Positions 10,615 to 22,800 of a DNA stretch of 64,000 bases are shown here, piece after piece. The stretch is taken from NCBI GenBank assembly GCA_025558075.1, contig JAHLKF010000019.1, positions 186,001 through 250,000 of the forward strand, written 5' to 3'. The DNA comes from Gaertneriomyces semiglobifer. Its lineage: Eukaryota > Chytridiomycota > Chytridiomycetes > Spizellomycetales > Spizellomycetaceae. A model generated the notes under the pieces. That model saw nothing but the letters and a program-made list of their open reading frames with translations, did no database searches and was not told the origin of the DNA. A program made the translations under genes and the position numbers. Positions within the stretch are counted from its first letter, which is position 1. Each line of letters starts with the position of its first letter.

Positions 10615-13600
10615 TTAGCGGCTTTGAGTCAGCCTCGCAAGCACTCGGCTTACCTCTCCACACTCCTCGGCGTCGCCCTCACGACGCGAACACCGCTCAA
10701 GACCTCGGTCAATCCAACCAAACCACATCCCGGTCAGTACAGCCCTTTCCATGTCCTTGACATCGTCCAACAGTAGTTCCACATCTTCGCGTATACTTTG
10801 CAAGCCAGTAAACATAGAAGAAAGCGAAGCATGGAGGGTCGATTGCGGTGCAGTGTAGTGACGAAGACGGAGGTGAAGCGGAAGAAGTTGCAAGTAAGAC
10901 GAGTTTGAAAAGTGTGTTGCAACAAAGCTTTCTGTTATAGATGAAGGTGGATTGCTCATTGGTATCAGGTCATGGATATCCCAGGTATGCAGTAATGGCT
11001 GGTGGGTTGCAGTCGGCACGCGCTTTACGGATCGAAATAATAGTAACATGTTAATAAGCATCGAAAGCACCAATAACGCGGTGAGGGCATGCTGCACACT
11101 CAGCATGGTCCGCAATGTTCCGAGTACCCCAGAATCTCCTTTTTCTCGGGTATGTCCAGCGTGTGATGCCCTCGTTGCAGCCGCTTCTGCTGTTGCTGTT
11201 GAAGGGATACTTGCGACCCCAGCGCCCTCTGGTGACACTACCTGCATCCCATTCTTCCCATTGAACTCGTTAGCTTCTTGTTGTAGGGCTGAAATGATGT
11301 CGGCGCAGGTATCGGCAAGTCCCTTCATTGCAGCTCCTCGGATTAATCCTGCGAGTTGGAAGAGGGGCTTAGTTCACCCAACAACCGCACGGCATATACG
11401 TCACCCATTCTCACCTTTGACCATGACACTTTTCCACCACTTCAATCCAACATACATAGATACTCTACAGCTGCCTACCCCGACCCATGTTATGCAGTAT
11501 CTGGTTACCGGAGAAAAGGCATCTCCATACGGGACATCCGGGGTTCTACTCGTGGACTCAACCACATAGCATAGAAAGTCAACCTTTTTGATGAGCTTAA
11601 AATTAAATATGACCTCAGCTTCCTTGATTTTGAGCATGGGATTCGAAATTGGCATGATAAGCCTCGCATCAAACGTTGTTGTGGAGTCCGCATTGGTTAC
11701 CCACGGCGTGCTCCGCCGATCTCGCTCGCCTCTTTTCGGATGGTACTTCTCTGACCACCAAGGGGAATTATCTGAGAAGAGGGTTTCAAAAACTTTCTTT
11801 GCCGGTAGATTGATGATGACATCAGCCTCCCTCTTTTCAAGATGTTCGGCATCCAAGCATCCACACGGGACTTCAGCTGTCGGCAACGTCAGTGAAGGCG
11901 GTGGGACATACTCTGCAGGTAACCCCTTCGAACTAGCATCTGTCAATGCTGCAGGGGTAGTGTCTGCCTCTGCACCGGTAGGCGAATCAGCAGTACCATC
12001 TGCGGGCGAAGAAGGGGTCGGCAATCCGTCTGTCACAGGCCGCGTCGCGTTCCGTATGCTCTCGTAAAGCTGCTGCGGGCTAATCCGCTTTGCATCCTCT
12101 TCTTTGGCATTGCTCCAAGCCAGACGGCATCCTTCATAAACCCCTCCATCGTCTCTCAGAAACATTTTAAATACGTAGTTCATTTCCTTTCCAGCTTCCA
12201 TGAAACTGAATACTAAGGAAGTGAAGAACGGACTCCTTCGGCGAGTAATCGACGTAAATTCCTTCAATGGGCGGATGATTATATTGACGAATCCAAGGAT
12301 GTTGGAATGAAAGCACAAGGAGTTATACAAGACGAAAAGCCGGCCATGGATGACGATATCTTTCTGATAGGCACAAGAGCAGGAAAGGAGGAGCGGTTCA
12401 GACTTGGGTAAAGATTTCAGGAGGCGATGAATACGGTTATTTAGTCGGGCAAGCGTGTGGTTGTTGTATGTTACGGTACACTGCAAGTCCTGCGAGTCTC
12501 TGACCGGCGATGAAGTGGAACCCAATTCTGATGACGCTGCTAGACCTTGAGCCGTGTCCCCTGCAGCATCATTACGCTCGCCGCCGTCGTCGGCGTCATC
12601 CTCTTCCTCCCCATCCCCATCACCATCTTCGTCCTCGTCGTCATCGCCCTCATCATCCACGTCGGGCGAGTCACCATCCAACGGTGGATTATCCTTGGCC
12701 TGAGGTACCAGCTCGCTCAAGGTCACAGGCCTCAGATATGCACCAGGATCCTCGTCATCTGACGGCACCCCGTCACTTACCGGAATTGGCCCAAGAACCG
12801 CAGTTGATACGGGTTGGTTGGCGGCCTTTACTTTGGCAGCTTCGAACGTAGTTATCCAAGAATGCATATCCTCCTCGCTCTCAGCTTGTAATAGAATGGC
12901 TGGCCTGTGTACCGTGCTGAGTTCGAATACAAATCGGCGATCCTCCTGCTTGACTATTCGAATATTGCAGAGGAGAACATTGATTGCTGGTGTCGCCAAA
13001 ACCTGGCCACGTCGTTTGGTTGAAACCGTGCAATACCGAACACCACCACTTCTGATAACGAAGTAACGGCGAGCCCATGTCGTTGCAGTGAGCGCTTTGT
13101 TTGGAGACATGCGCACAAACAGATAGCCCTCCTTTTCAGTAGGAGTCGTTGGGGTTGGTATGAAGCGGATGACGGACGCTTCTCTGGTGAGTGCGTCAAT
13201 CAAGTGACCGCCACCTGGCGAGGAAAGAGGCTTCGCTTTCACGATAGCACTCTACATGGGAACCTATCAGCTGCTGACCAGTGTGATATCCTAGCGGCAA
13301 ACTCACCTCCTCCGCTTGGCGTCTCAAAGACTCCAGCCTGGCATTTCCATCTTTATATAACACATTGGCCTCGGTCCATAGTACGCACTTTTCCAGGCTA
13401 GGCTTTAAACCAGTAAAAACGCTAGCAGCGGTCTCGTAGAAATCACTTTGTAACGCAATAGCTTTCCGCATTCCATCATACACCACTTCACTCGCGCGTC
13501 TCTTAAAAATCATGGCTCTTTGCGCAAACTCGCATGACACACGAATATACTGCTTTCTAAACTCATACAGCACGTATGCCTCCTCTCGTAAAGCGCTCGT

Positions 13601-14194
13601 GTCTTTGGCTTTCGACAGGGATATGTATCGTGCAAGCGCAACGTCGTATTTCTCCTGAACTTTTTCGAAATGAGACAAGTAATTCCGAAAATTTCGTACA
13701 TCCTCACGAAGAAATTGCTGGAGGGGTTCCACCATTGTTTCCACTATGTCGTCGATCATTTTGGATCTGATCTGTGAGACCGTGCGTAACGCGTCGGACA
13801 TCAAACGAAGGACCGGCCGACCATCGGAGTGAATACCCAGACGATTGGAAAGTTTATCCGAAAGGGCAACTTGAGCATCAATGGTTCCTACGGAGAGGAG
13901 TTATATTCCTTGAATCACAGAATTCCAGCCGTCGCCGTTGCACCTACTGCTTAAGGAGGTAGTGTACACTCGCGAAGCCCGTGATATTGCGTCCAACGCC
14001 TTTGACAATGATTCCAGTTTGTCTTCATACTGCAGGATCCTAGCGCGAAAGAAAGGAGAATCGCTCGCGGCCAACTCGAAACCCAGCGTGGCCTTGGGAG
14101 TGTCCAGCGGCCCAATAAAGTCGGGCGTAGTTACCTGTTTCGGAGTCATTGGGGCAACATCTGCTTTTGCTAAAGGGGGGCATAAGGAATGCAT
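10615..14194 (-). CDS. SIP3/LAM-type sterol-transfer protein (BAR-PH-GRAM-VASt-TM)
   Basis: Membrane-anchored lipid-transfer protein of the yeast Lam1/Sip3/Ysp1 group, which move sterol between ER and plasma membrane at contact sites. In order: a BAR-like helical region (14194-13200, starting DFIGPLDTPKATLGFELAAS), a PH domain (about 13160-12820, with EGYLFVRMSPN and RRYFVIRSGGVRY), a very acidic Asp/Glu run near 12570-12680, a GRAM-like segment (FVLYNSLCFHSNILGF), a VASt-type domain (FETLFSDNSPWWSEKYHP to YVGLKWWK), and a C-terminal membrane helix (ALTALLVLSMLINMLLLF) near 11050. Several short introns interrupt it (e.g. 13312-13250, GTGAGT..ATGTAG). Not every exon border was checked. Confidence 0.85.
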
Positions 14195-14831
14195 GAGAGG
14201 CCAGTGTATATGTTGTTATAAGGAATTTTTTAAAGGGATAACAAGGACCTTAACTGATCGGAGGCTAAATATTGTAGAACAGCCGAGGTTTCCAAAGACG
14301 CGTTTTTGGTGACGTACAAAAGGAGAACTACTGTCGAGATGCTCACCGTCGGGTAGAATACTGTAACGTCTGCACCTCCGTTTGAACTAAAATGACATGG
14401 CATAAGATATTCCAGGTGATTTGCCCTTGCGTGATTTGCTGTTCTCAATGTGGCCATAGAGCAAGCGATCGGGCTATGAATTTTGTATTCTGAGGTTGCG
14501 TTCCACGTGGCCGCCAATTACCCGCTATGGCAATGAGAGAAGGTGAAGGAACTCGGACGATTCGTCCTTGATTCATCTTCAATTGTCATTGACTATATGC
14601 AAGTTTTCTCAAAGTCACATCGTCATGAGCAAGTGCGAAGATCGGAGCTTACTTCATGTCGGAGTATCTCAACGCGTTTCCTCAACAAAGGCCCGTTCAA
14701 CATGAATAAAACGAGCTAACTCCGCAAAAGGATAAGTTAGGTTTTCTCTCCCTTCCACCAATCCACCCCAGCCAGGCTGGCAAGGTTAAACAAGGACTTT
14801 TTGGAATTTTCATACCGTTAACAGACCACCG
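14195..14831. promoter_or_regulatory. Divergent intergenic region (SIP3-type / EFHC1-like)
   Basis: Some 637 bases separate two divergent genes. Only short frames without support are seen on either strand. It holds both promoters. No repeat or RNA gene was recognised. Confidence 0.4.
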
Positions 14832-16780
14832 ATGCGGGACCCAACTCTCATCGCACTGCAACAAAAGCTCCCTTTTCTCCCAGGCTACACCTTTAACCTC
14901 GACAAAGATATCCCGAACGAGCGCAAATCGCATTTTTTTGACTACACGAATGGAGTACCGGTTTACAAAGATGTAAACGGAATTGGTTAGTTCATGACTT
15001 TCTCCTCACTACCAGTTATGGCGAGCTAACATTCAAGTTCGCATAGGTGGGAAATTCCTCCCAACAACACGAACCCCAGCCCCGCAAACTTCGTTGACAC
15101 TCTACCCCCAGAGCACATCCTCCGCCGATGGTGTACCTGCATGGGTAGCGTTTGATCGCAAAGTCCTCCGCTTTTACGCATACTTCCAGGAAGCTGTCCA
15201 TGAACGTCGCGAGGAACAACACCGGGTGCGCAAAGTGAATATTTACTTCTACTTGGAAGATGATTCGGTGCATGTGAGTGAACCGAGAGTGGTAAATAGT
15301 GGGATCCCTCAAGGTAAGCGAGTATGACTACATACCGCTGGCGCTCAAATTGCGAGGACAAAAGAGGAGAGCGCTTGTTAGATCTTACTTAACTCGCATT
15401 TCATTATGATTTAACATAGGTACGCTGATCAGAAGACACCGCATTGTCAACCCCAATGCGGATCTAGAGGGACAGCACTACACTGTCAAAGACCTGAATG
15501 TTGGCCGTGAAGTAACATTCTATGCGAGAACATTCAGAATTGTCGGATGCGATGCTTTCACTAGGGTAAGCAAAATTTTGTTCAGTTGAACGGGAACGGG
15601 GCAACATGAGTGTCAGTGATTTTCTCACTGACCCACCTTCGTGCAAATTTTCAAATCTTACCTAAACAAACGATCGGAACCAAATTAGGACTTCCTCACA
15701 CACCTTTCTATTCCGGTTCCCCACAACGAGCCTTTCCCCAGTGACCCACACACGGTTCATCGTCAGGAACTCGCATCTCGTCTTAAACCTACTCGTCCAT
15801 ACATCCCTCAAACCTCACTCAAGAAGTTCCTCGAGAACGACCGCAAGGTGCTCCGTTTCTACACTCTCTGGGACGACACTCCCTCTCACTTTGGCGACCT
15901 GCGTCATCTTATCATTCATTACTACCTTTCCGACGACACTGTGGAAATCAGAGAAGCCATTCCGCCTAACTCTGGGCGGGATAGTAACACTTTGTTCCTG
16001 CGTAGACAAAAATTGCCAAAGCGCCGACCGGTGTGGGTGTATGGCCACACGCAAACCAAAGAGCGGGAGGATGGCGAGTACTTTTGCGAGAGTGATTTCG
16101 GGATGGGGTCGATTTTACACCTTCTAGGCAGACCTATGGTGGTAGTAGGCTGCGACGACTTTACGAAAAAGTGGTACTGGGAAAAGTACGGTGTAGAAGA
16201 GTTTGATCCTGTGCGAGTTGATGAGAGGGAGGATTATCACTACCAAGCCGAAAACCCTGAATGGATTAATAGCCACGATGGCGAGGGTTTGGCTCAGACA
16301 CAACTTCTTAAGAAATTGAAGGAGGAAGAACTTCAAGGGACTGCTACCATTGGGCAAGCACCTCCGCATCCGTCCCATCCCAACCTTGCGGGTTTATCGC
16401 TCCGGTTCTCCGCTCGCTTCCATAACCCGTCCATCATCGACAGCGCACGCCGTTTCATTATTACCCTCTTTCTCTCTGACGAGTCGCTCTCGATTTTTGA
16501 ACCGCCTATACGTAATTCCGGCATTGTTGGAGGCAAGTTTCTGGAGAAGTCTCGTGTTAAGAAACCAGAAGGAGGATATTACGGCATGCGCGATTTCTAC
16601 ATTGGGGCCGTACTGACAGTTAATGGATTTTGTTTCGTGGTGGATGGGTGCGATGAGGGTGCTAAAACGTTTATGGAAGCCCATCAAGAGTTGTTTCCAA
16701 ACCTGGACAAAAACAAAAACTTGAACGAGAAGTCTAGCGAGACTGACGAGAAGAAGGAAGTCGGGAACATCACCTTTTGA
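14832..16780 (+). CDS. DM10-domain axonemal protein (EFHC1 / RIB72 family)
   Basis: A 552-residue protein with three DM10 domains, the signature of EFHC1/EFHC2 and Chlamydomonas RIB72, proteins of the lumen of axonemal doublet microtubules. Each domain carries the pattern R-[KF]-[LF]-R-F-..-[14 protein letters not shown]. Examples are [13 protein letters not shown] (15160s), [11 protein letters not shown] with [17 protein letters not shown] (15850-15960) and [17 protein letters not shown] (16450s). Four exons fit one frame: 14832-14985, 15047-15313, 15420-15565 and 15689-16780 (1,659 bases). The C-terminus is short and charged, and no EF-hand is visible, unlike animal EFHC1. This is strong evidence that the organism makes a flagellum. 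Confidence 0.9.
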
Positions 16781-17158
16781 GAATGTCCCTAGATGTAGAA
16801 GCGTAGTTTCTTTCACAGCATACTTTAACACAACAGAGTTAAATTGTTCAAATTATGCTGCTACCGGCATGACGGAAAGGGGCCAACGGGGTCCCATAAT
16901 CTCATCCACAGCATTCCCACAGTGCAGTTTTGAGTTTTACTGGTGGCCTCACACCAAAATGTGTGTGGCAGTTGAACTGGAATTGCAAGCAGGGACGAGC
17001 GTTCTGGCCGAAACCGAGGCGCCACTTCTCGGATATACGGTGCAGTTGATCCGTCCGGCTTATCATTTCGCAAGTTTCCAGTCTATATACATAATAACTT
17101 TAGGCGGTGTCAAGTGCGCAAGCTAAAACTTAATCCATTTGTAAGGCGTTGTTACTCC
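16781..17158. other. Convergent intergenic spacer
   Basis: This gap separates the 3' ends of the EFHC1-like and SNRNP40 genes. Nothing was recognised beyond probable 3' UTRs. Confidence 0.45.
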
Positions 17159-18367
17159 TCATTTCACCTCCTCGACGTTTACCTCCCCCAAAAACACCGT
17201 GCGATCATTGCTTCCGCTGGCAATCACATTCTGAGCCCAATCCACTTCATTAACAACGCCTTTATGCCCCGGCAGCTTGTAAACGATCCGACCACTAGCC
17301 CAATCCCATACAACAACGCTTCTGTCACCGCTTCCGCAGGCAACAAAATCTCCATCGGGACTCCAACATGGCCGCAGCAGGTTCTTTTCAAATCCATGCG
17401 GAGCCCCTTCGAGGATCTTCATTAAACGCGTTGGAGAAGGAGAGAATGGCTTGATGTCCCAAACCCGGCAAGTGTTGTCCATGGCAGTTGACAACAGGTG
17501 TGACCCGTCCGGAGACGTACGTAGACCTGTTACGGTATCTAAATGGCCAGCTAGTCGGTATATCACTTCTTTTTTTCGTAAATCCCATGCCTATGCATAT
17601 CAAATGTTAATGAACGTTTAGGGCAGATGACACTAAAAGCTCTGCTTTGAACTCACCTGAATCATGTTATCAATCCCACCCGTGTACACTATCCCCTCGT
17701 CCCTTCCAAATGAAACACTGGTGACAGGCCATTTACCTTCCAAATCCACTACTGGGTGCTTTTCCCTGGGATCCCATATCTTCACACTCCCGTCATCACT
17801 TCCGCTCACTATCATATCCTGCCCTCTTCGTGTGGCCGCGCATGTATTTATGTATTCAGTGTGTCCTTTGAGTTTCTTTATCCGCTCTCCTGTGGTAGCA
17901 TCCCAAATACCCAGCGTCTTGTCTGTAGATGCCGAAAAAATGTTCTGGCCAGACGAAGACCATTGTACTTCCAGGATAGCACCGGTATGACCCGACAGGG
18001 TTCCATAGTTTTTACATTCTCCATGCGCGTCCCATAAATAAATCATTCTGTCTGCGCCTCCGCTCGCCAATCTTCGCCCGTCCGGACTAAACTTTACAGA
18101 TAACACCTCTGCCTGTTGACCTTCGAGCAGCATGATGGGCGCTTGGAGGTCCGATGTTCTTTTTATCTACGAGAAGACATGTGTAAATACCAATATCAAT
18201 AGAGAATCATATCCCAATATTCCAGTTACCGTTCTGACAACGGCCCCTTGAGCCTGCCCTTGGCTGGGTGTTACAGCCAGAGCATTGGAGGGCTCATCGT
18301 TCTTGGATCGCTTGACCAGGCTGCCGTTCTGCGGGCCGTCCGCCTTGCGCTTATCTGACGACATCAT
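17159..18367 (-). CDS. SNRNP40: U5 snRNP 40 kDa protein (SNRNP40, WD40)
   Basis: A 359-residue WD40 protein of the U5 snRNP, which binds Prp8 in the spliceosome. The basic N-tail (MMSSDKRKADGPQNGSLVKR) is followed by QAPIMLLEGQQAEVLSVKFS and seven WD repeats, including YLWDAHGECKNYGTLSGHTG, IWDPREKHPVVDLEGKWPV and WDLRKKEVIYRLAGH. It ends in VIASGSNDRTVFLGEV. Three exons fit one frame: 18367-18230, 18166-17657 and 17590-17159 (1,080 bases). It shares a 217-base promoter gap with CIAO1 on the other strand. Its presence matches the intron-rich nature of the genome. Confidence 0.93.
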
Positions 18368-18584
18368 GTATACAATAGTACCCTATCTGCACCCGTTAAC
18401 AGCAGTATAAATTTAAATAAACAAGTGACACTTTGGTAGATCTGCAACTGGGGAAAACGCAGGCGAGCGTATGGGTCACGTGACGGCAGCGCACATCTGC
18501 AAAACATCGAATTGGCATTAGGAACACTTTTGGTATTAAGGGAAGCAGCAGCATACGGTCAACGGTGAAGGAATACTTTCTGCA
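18368..18584. promoter_or_regulatory. Divergent intergenic region (SNRNP40 / CIAO1)
   Basis: This gap of 217 bases between divergent starts contains GGTCACGTGAC at 18475-18483, an E-box-like CACGTG palindrome. CACGTG is a common fungal bHLH target, but the factor is not known here. Confidence 0.5.
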
Positions 18585-19718
18585 ATGCCTCAAGTGGAAT
18601 TAGTAGCTGAACTGCCAGGCATGTGTGTGTATGTTTGGGGCTAGCATTCTTCCATGTCGAACCGTTCGAACCTAACACATTACAAACACAGGACACACCG
18701 ACCGTGTGTGGAGCATATCCTGGCATCCCACATTACTGCTCTTCGCATCATGCAGTGGGGACAAGTCTGTTCGTATTTGGAAGAAAGATGACAACGGCAC
18801 TGCGTGGAATTGTGTGTCAGTCCTTGACGATGCCCACAAGCGGACCATCCGATCCTGTGCCTTTTCTGCTGATGGCAAATTCTTGGCCACAGCAAGCTTT
18901 GATGCCAGCACAGCAGTGTGGGAACGCATGGAGGACGGCGAGTGGGAATGTGTTGCAACCTTGGAGGGTCACGAAAATGAAGTCAAGTGTGTCGCATGGT
19001 CAGCTTCCGGTGCACTTCTTTCTACCTGCAGTAGAGATAAGAGCGTATGGGTGTGGGAGGTGATAGGGGATGGTGACTTTGAGTGCTTGAGTGTGCTCCA
19101 GGAACACGAACAAGATGTGAAGATGGTTCAGTGGCACCCAAATGAAGAGCTAATTGCGAGCGCATCTTATGACGACACGATCAAGATATGGCGAGAGGAT
19201 GATGATGATTGGTACTGCTCAGACACTCTCAAAGGACACACATCAACAGTGTGGGGCATTGATTTTGATGCATCTGGAAACCACCTTGTGTCTGTCAGCG
19301 ATGATAGATCAGTGAAAATCTGGGAGCGGACAAATGTGCCAAATACGGGAAATGCGTTTTCATTCCGGAACGATCCTAAATGGCAGTGTATAAGCACTCT
19401 GTCTGACTGCCACTCTCGAACCATATATGCCGTTTCATGGTCAAAGATTCATGGTTGCATTGCAACCGCTGGAGCTGATTGTACCGTACAACTTATACAA
19501 AAGGTAGGACGCCGCTCTTTCTTATACCTCATGTCCTTGTTTAACTCAGCCTGTTCATTGATCAGACCCCCAATGGATTCGAAGTCACAGCAACGCTACC
19601 CAATCCCCATGGGACGGCGGATGTGAACTGTGTACGGTGGTGTCCCCTGGAAAGTCACAGCAATTTGCTGGCAACAGCAGGTGATGACAACACCGTGAGA
19701 ATATGGAGATGCTTGTAA
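18585..19718 (+). CDS. CIAO1: Cytosolic iron-sulfur assembly protein CIAO1/Cia1 (WD40)
   Basis: A 332-residue seven-bladed WD40 protein, the scaffold of the CIA targeting complex that delivers Fe-S clusters to cytosolic and nuclear enzymes. Typical repeats are VWSISWHPTLLLFASCSGDK, EGHENEVKCVAWSASG, EHEQDVKMVQWHPNEELIAS and GHTSTVWGIDFDASG, ending DDNTVRIWRCL. Three exons fit one frame: 18585-18618, 18692-19503 and 19566-19718 (999 bases). The first intron has a GC donor (CCAG|GCATGT). The nearby GT at 18623 would break the frame. Confidence 0.93.
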
Positions 19719-19846
19719 ATAGTCAGCACGTAGTCGCGGACGTCATGGGTAAATAGCATTGCATTATGCAACAAGAAGCATTTCTGTTACGGATAGCGGA
19801 CTCCTCCGGGTATTATATATTTTCAAATAGCACCATCATTAAGACC

Positions 19847-22800
19847 TCACTTGCTCTTCAACGTCCTTTGTTTCTCGGCATGCTCCACCAACTTCTTCTC
19901 CACAAACAGCCCCTTGCGTTTCCTAACACCCTCGAGATATTTCTTGGCAAGATTCTCGCGGTCTGCCTTCTCACCCAGGTCCTCCAACTCCTCCTCGGTG
20001 CTGGGTACCCAAAATGGATCTTCGTCAAGGACTTCAAAGCCTTCAAAGACCAACTGAGGTTGCGCCGCTCCCGAGGTTCGTTTCCGCAACTCGTCTGCAA
20101 ATCCAAAGGACTCGATGATGGGAAGTGCCGACTTGACTGTGAAAAACGGAGTGCCTTCTTTCATCTCTTCAGAGAGAATGCGACCACGACGCCGCGCGAG
20201 AACGGCATATACCTTTCCAAGTACCTCAGAAGGAGTTTGTAAGTCACAACTGTAGGTTGCTAGCATGAGTCGTGGCGAATAGGAAAGGAATGCCTTACGA
20301 CATGCCGCATTCATAGTGGTTATTATTTGACCAGGGAGGGCCGCGCGCTGGGCGAATGAAGAAGGCAGCAGGGTGAATGCCTCTAACACGATGCAAAGGC
20401 CGTGAACGGGCTCAGCACAAAGTGGGCCGGTAGAGGTAAACATTTGGAACCCTGCGTGAAGGGACGCTGAGTAGTGATGGATGGTGGGTTGGTGGTCCAC
20501 TGCGGATTCCGTGTCATTCATCACTTCCGACGGTTTCTCGTCGCTTAAGGAAACGCCTTTGAGGGTCTCGGAAAGTTCCTTGACAGCCACTCCCTCAGTT
20601 GCCTCTTCCGCAATGAAGTCGTCTTCTTCTTCGTCAACAGCATCTACTTCCTTGTCCAACCTCTTCCTTCTACCGAAGTCGGTACCCCATGCGGGCCTGT
20701 CATAACCTTCGACAGTGCTTACAAGTAGATTCGGCCCAATACGTTTGGGACCGAACGCCCATATTTTATCGACCAGGCTTCTCCAATAGTCAGGGTCTTT
20801 GACTTCGTTCTCCGCGATAGCCTCCTCCAACACAGACTTCACTCTATTTAAGAATTCTGAAGACCCAGACGAGGTGTCTACAATTCCTCGCATGGTTTTT
20901 GCTTGAGCTTCAAGAAACGTGGCTAGGCGTTGTGGTAACGCCACAGCACGGACACGCAGTGTACATAATTTGTTCGGTGTAGTCAATAAGACGGTCCCCA
21001 ATGGAAGCGTTTCACTCGTTTCCACATCTTCGTCAACTTCAATCCGGACGCCGGTCGGTGCGGTAACCAAGGCAGGCTTGTCGCTTATCGTTTCCCGGAA
21101 TGGTACAATTGGAGGACTGACATGGATTTCACATCCGGCAAATCTCTCCCGCAAATCTTTCAGGCATCGCTCCAAGTGCAGCTCACCAGCGCAGACAATG
21201 ACATGTTCCCCTGTCTCCTGCAAGTACACTTCCACACAAGGATCCGCTTGATTAAGTTGTCGTAATCCTTCGATCAACTTATTCATTTGCGATGGTTCAG
21301 CAGGTTCGAGAGCTACTCGAACGATAGGGGCAGCTTGTTGTTTGACGGCACCGAAAGAAGGGCAAACGGCGCTGGTTGTTATTGTGCCAGTCTTTAAAAT
21401 GTGCTCGCCAAGACCTCCAATGCCAAAGACGTTGCCCGCAGGGACCGCATCAAGATTCTGAAGCTCCCTTCCCATCATTAGGTACAGCTTTGATACTGTG
21501 ACTTCAGATACATGCTTATCGGGAACTTGGGGGTTATATTTCGGGCCAAGTACTTTGACTTTTTGACCGATCTTGATAGTGCCAGAATATATACGGGCAA
21601 AGCCAATCAAAGTCTCGCCAACGACTGGTTCCGCGTCGCTCTGCTCTGCTGATTCTGTGGTTTCCAGCACAGCGGGGCCATCCTCCGCCAGCGCAGAGTT
21701 CAAAGAAACGTGTCCTGGCACCTTATCCGGAGTTCCATCTGAAAGTTCTTGCTTCTGTTGTTGTTGCTCTCTTCTGGCAAGCGCCGCCTTTCGCCGTTCC
21801 CGCATTTCTTCAGCAGTTAGTTGCTCTCGTTTCCCGCTCGGAAGCATATCTGCGCTGACGCTGAACATTTTACTAACGTACAGAACTACGGGAGCATCAT
21901 CACTGGCGTCACAATCATATATTGCTTGATCCAGTCTCTGCCTTTCCTCAGATATTGCCGCGTCTTGCTGGCCTCGAGGGTAGAGGATGTCCGGGAGCCT
22001 CGTTTTCTGCGCTTCGGCGGGCGAAGGAATCTTCTCGATGACGGCCAACAAAATGGATTTGCTCAGCGGTAACCACTGACTTGTAATGGTCTGCAATAAC
22101 CCCCTGCTGTCCTTGCTTCTCATATCTCTAGGAAGCACCTTGACATTCAAAGCGCTCACAATCTTTTCAACTTTTGTCCGATCTGTCTGCTCCAGAACCG
22201 CATCATATAACGCCCAAATATTTTGCAGTACCAGTTGAACAAACATCGGTTTCAAGCCTCTGCCTTGTGCGGCCTTGTGGCCAACAACCCGTTTTGTTTT
22301 CGTATCGAGGTAGTAGTCTCCCCACAGAACCTTTCGCAGAAGAGACTCTTTGATACCCAATTTCTGCGCGTAAATCTGCGCAAATTGCTCGATGCGGAAC
22401 GCCCACCCATCAATAGCGGAAGCGAAGACGACATTGCCTTCCTCCGGCGAGAAATATAGCCCTTCATCTTCTCCATGCTTCAACTCCCACGCTTCATCGA
22501 TCTCCTCTCCGTTCTCTGCATGCCTCTCCTGTTGCTTCTTCACATATTCTTCGTATCTTGCGGCATCCTCTTCCATCAAATCCTCAGTGTAAAACGTACC
22601 CATAATAGCATTCACTTGTTCCAAAATCTTGTTCATATGTACATATGCCTCACTCGGCGTTAACTTCAATTCCGTTATTAACCTATCAATCTTATTCAGC
22701 ACCAGAATCGGCCGCACTTTTTCCGTCCAAGCTTGTCGGAGAACGGTATGTGTCTGGGTGCACACGCCCTCCACAGCATCCACCAACACCAACCCACCAT

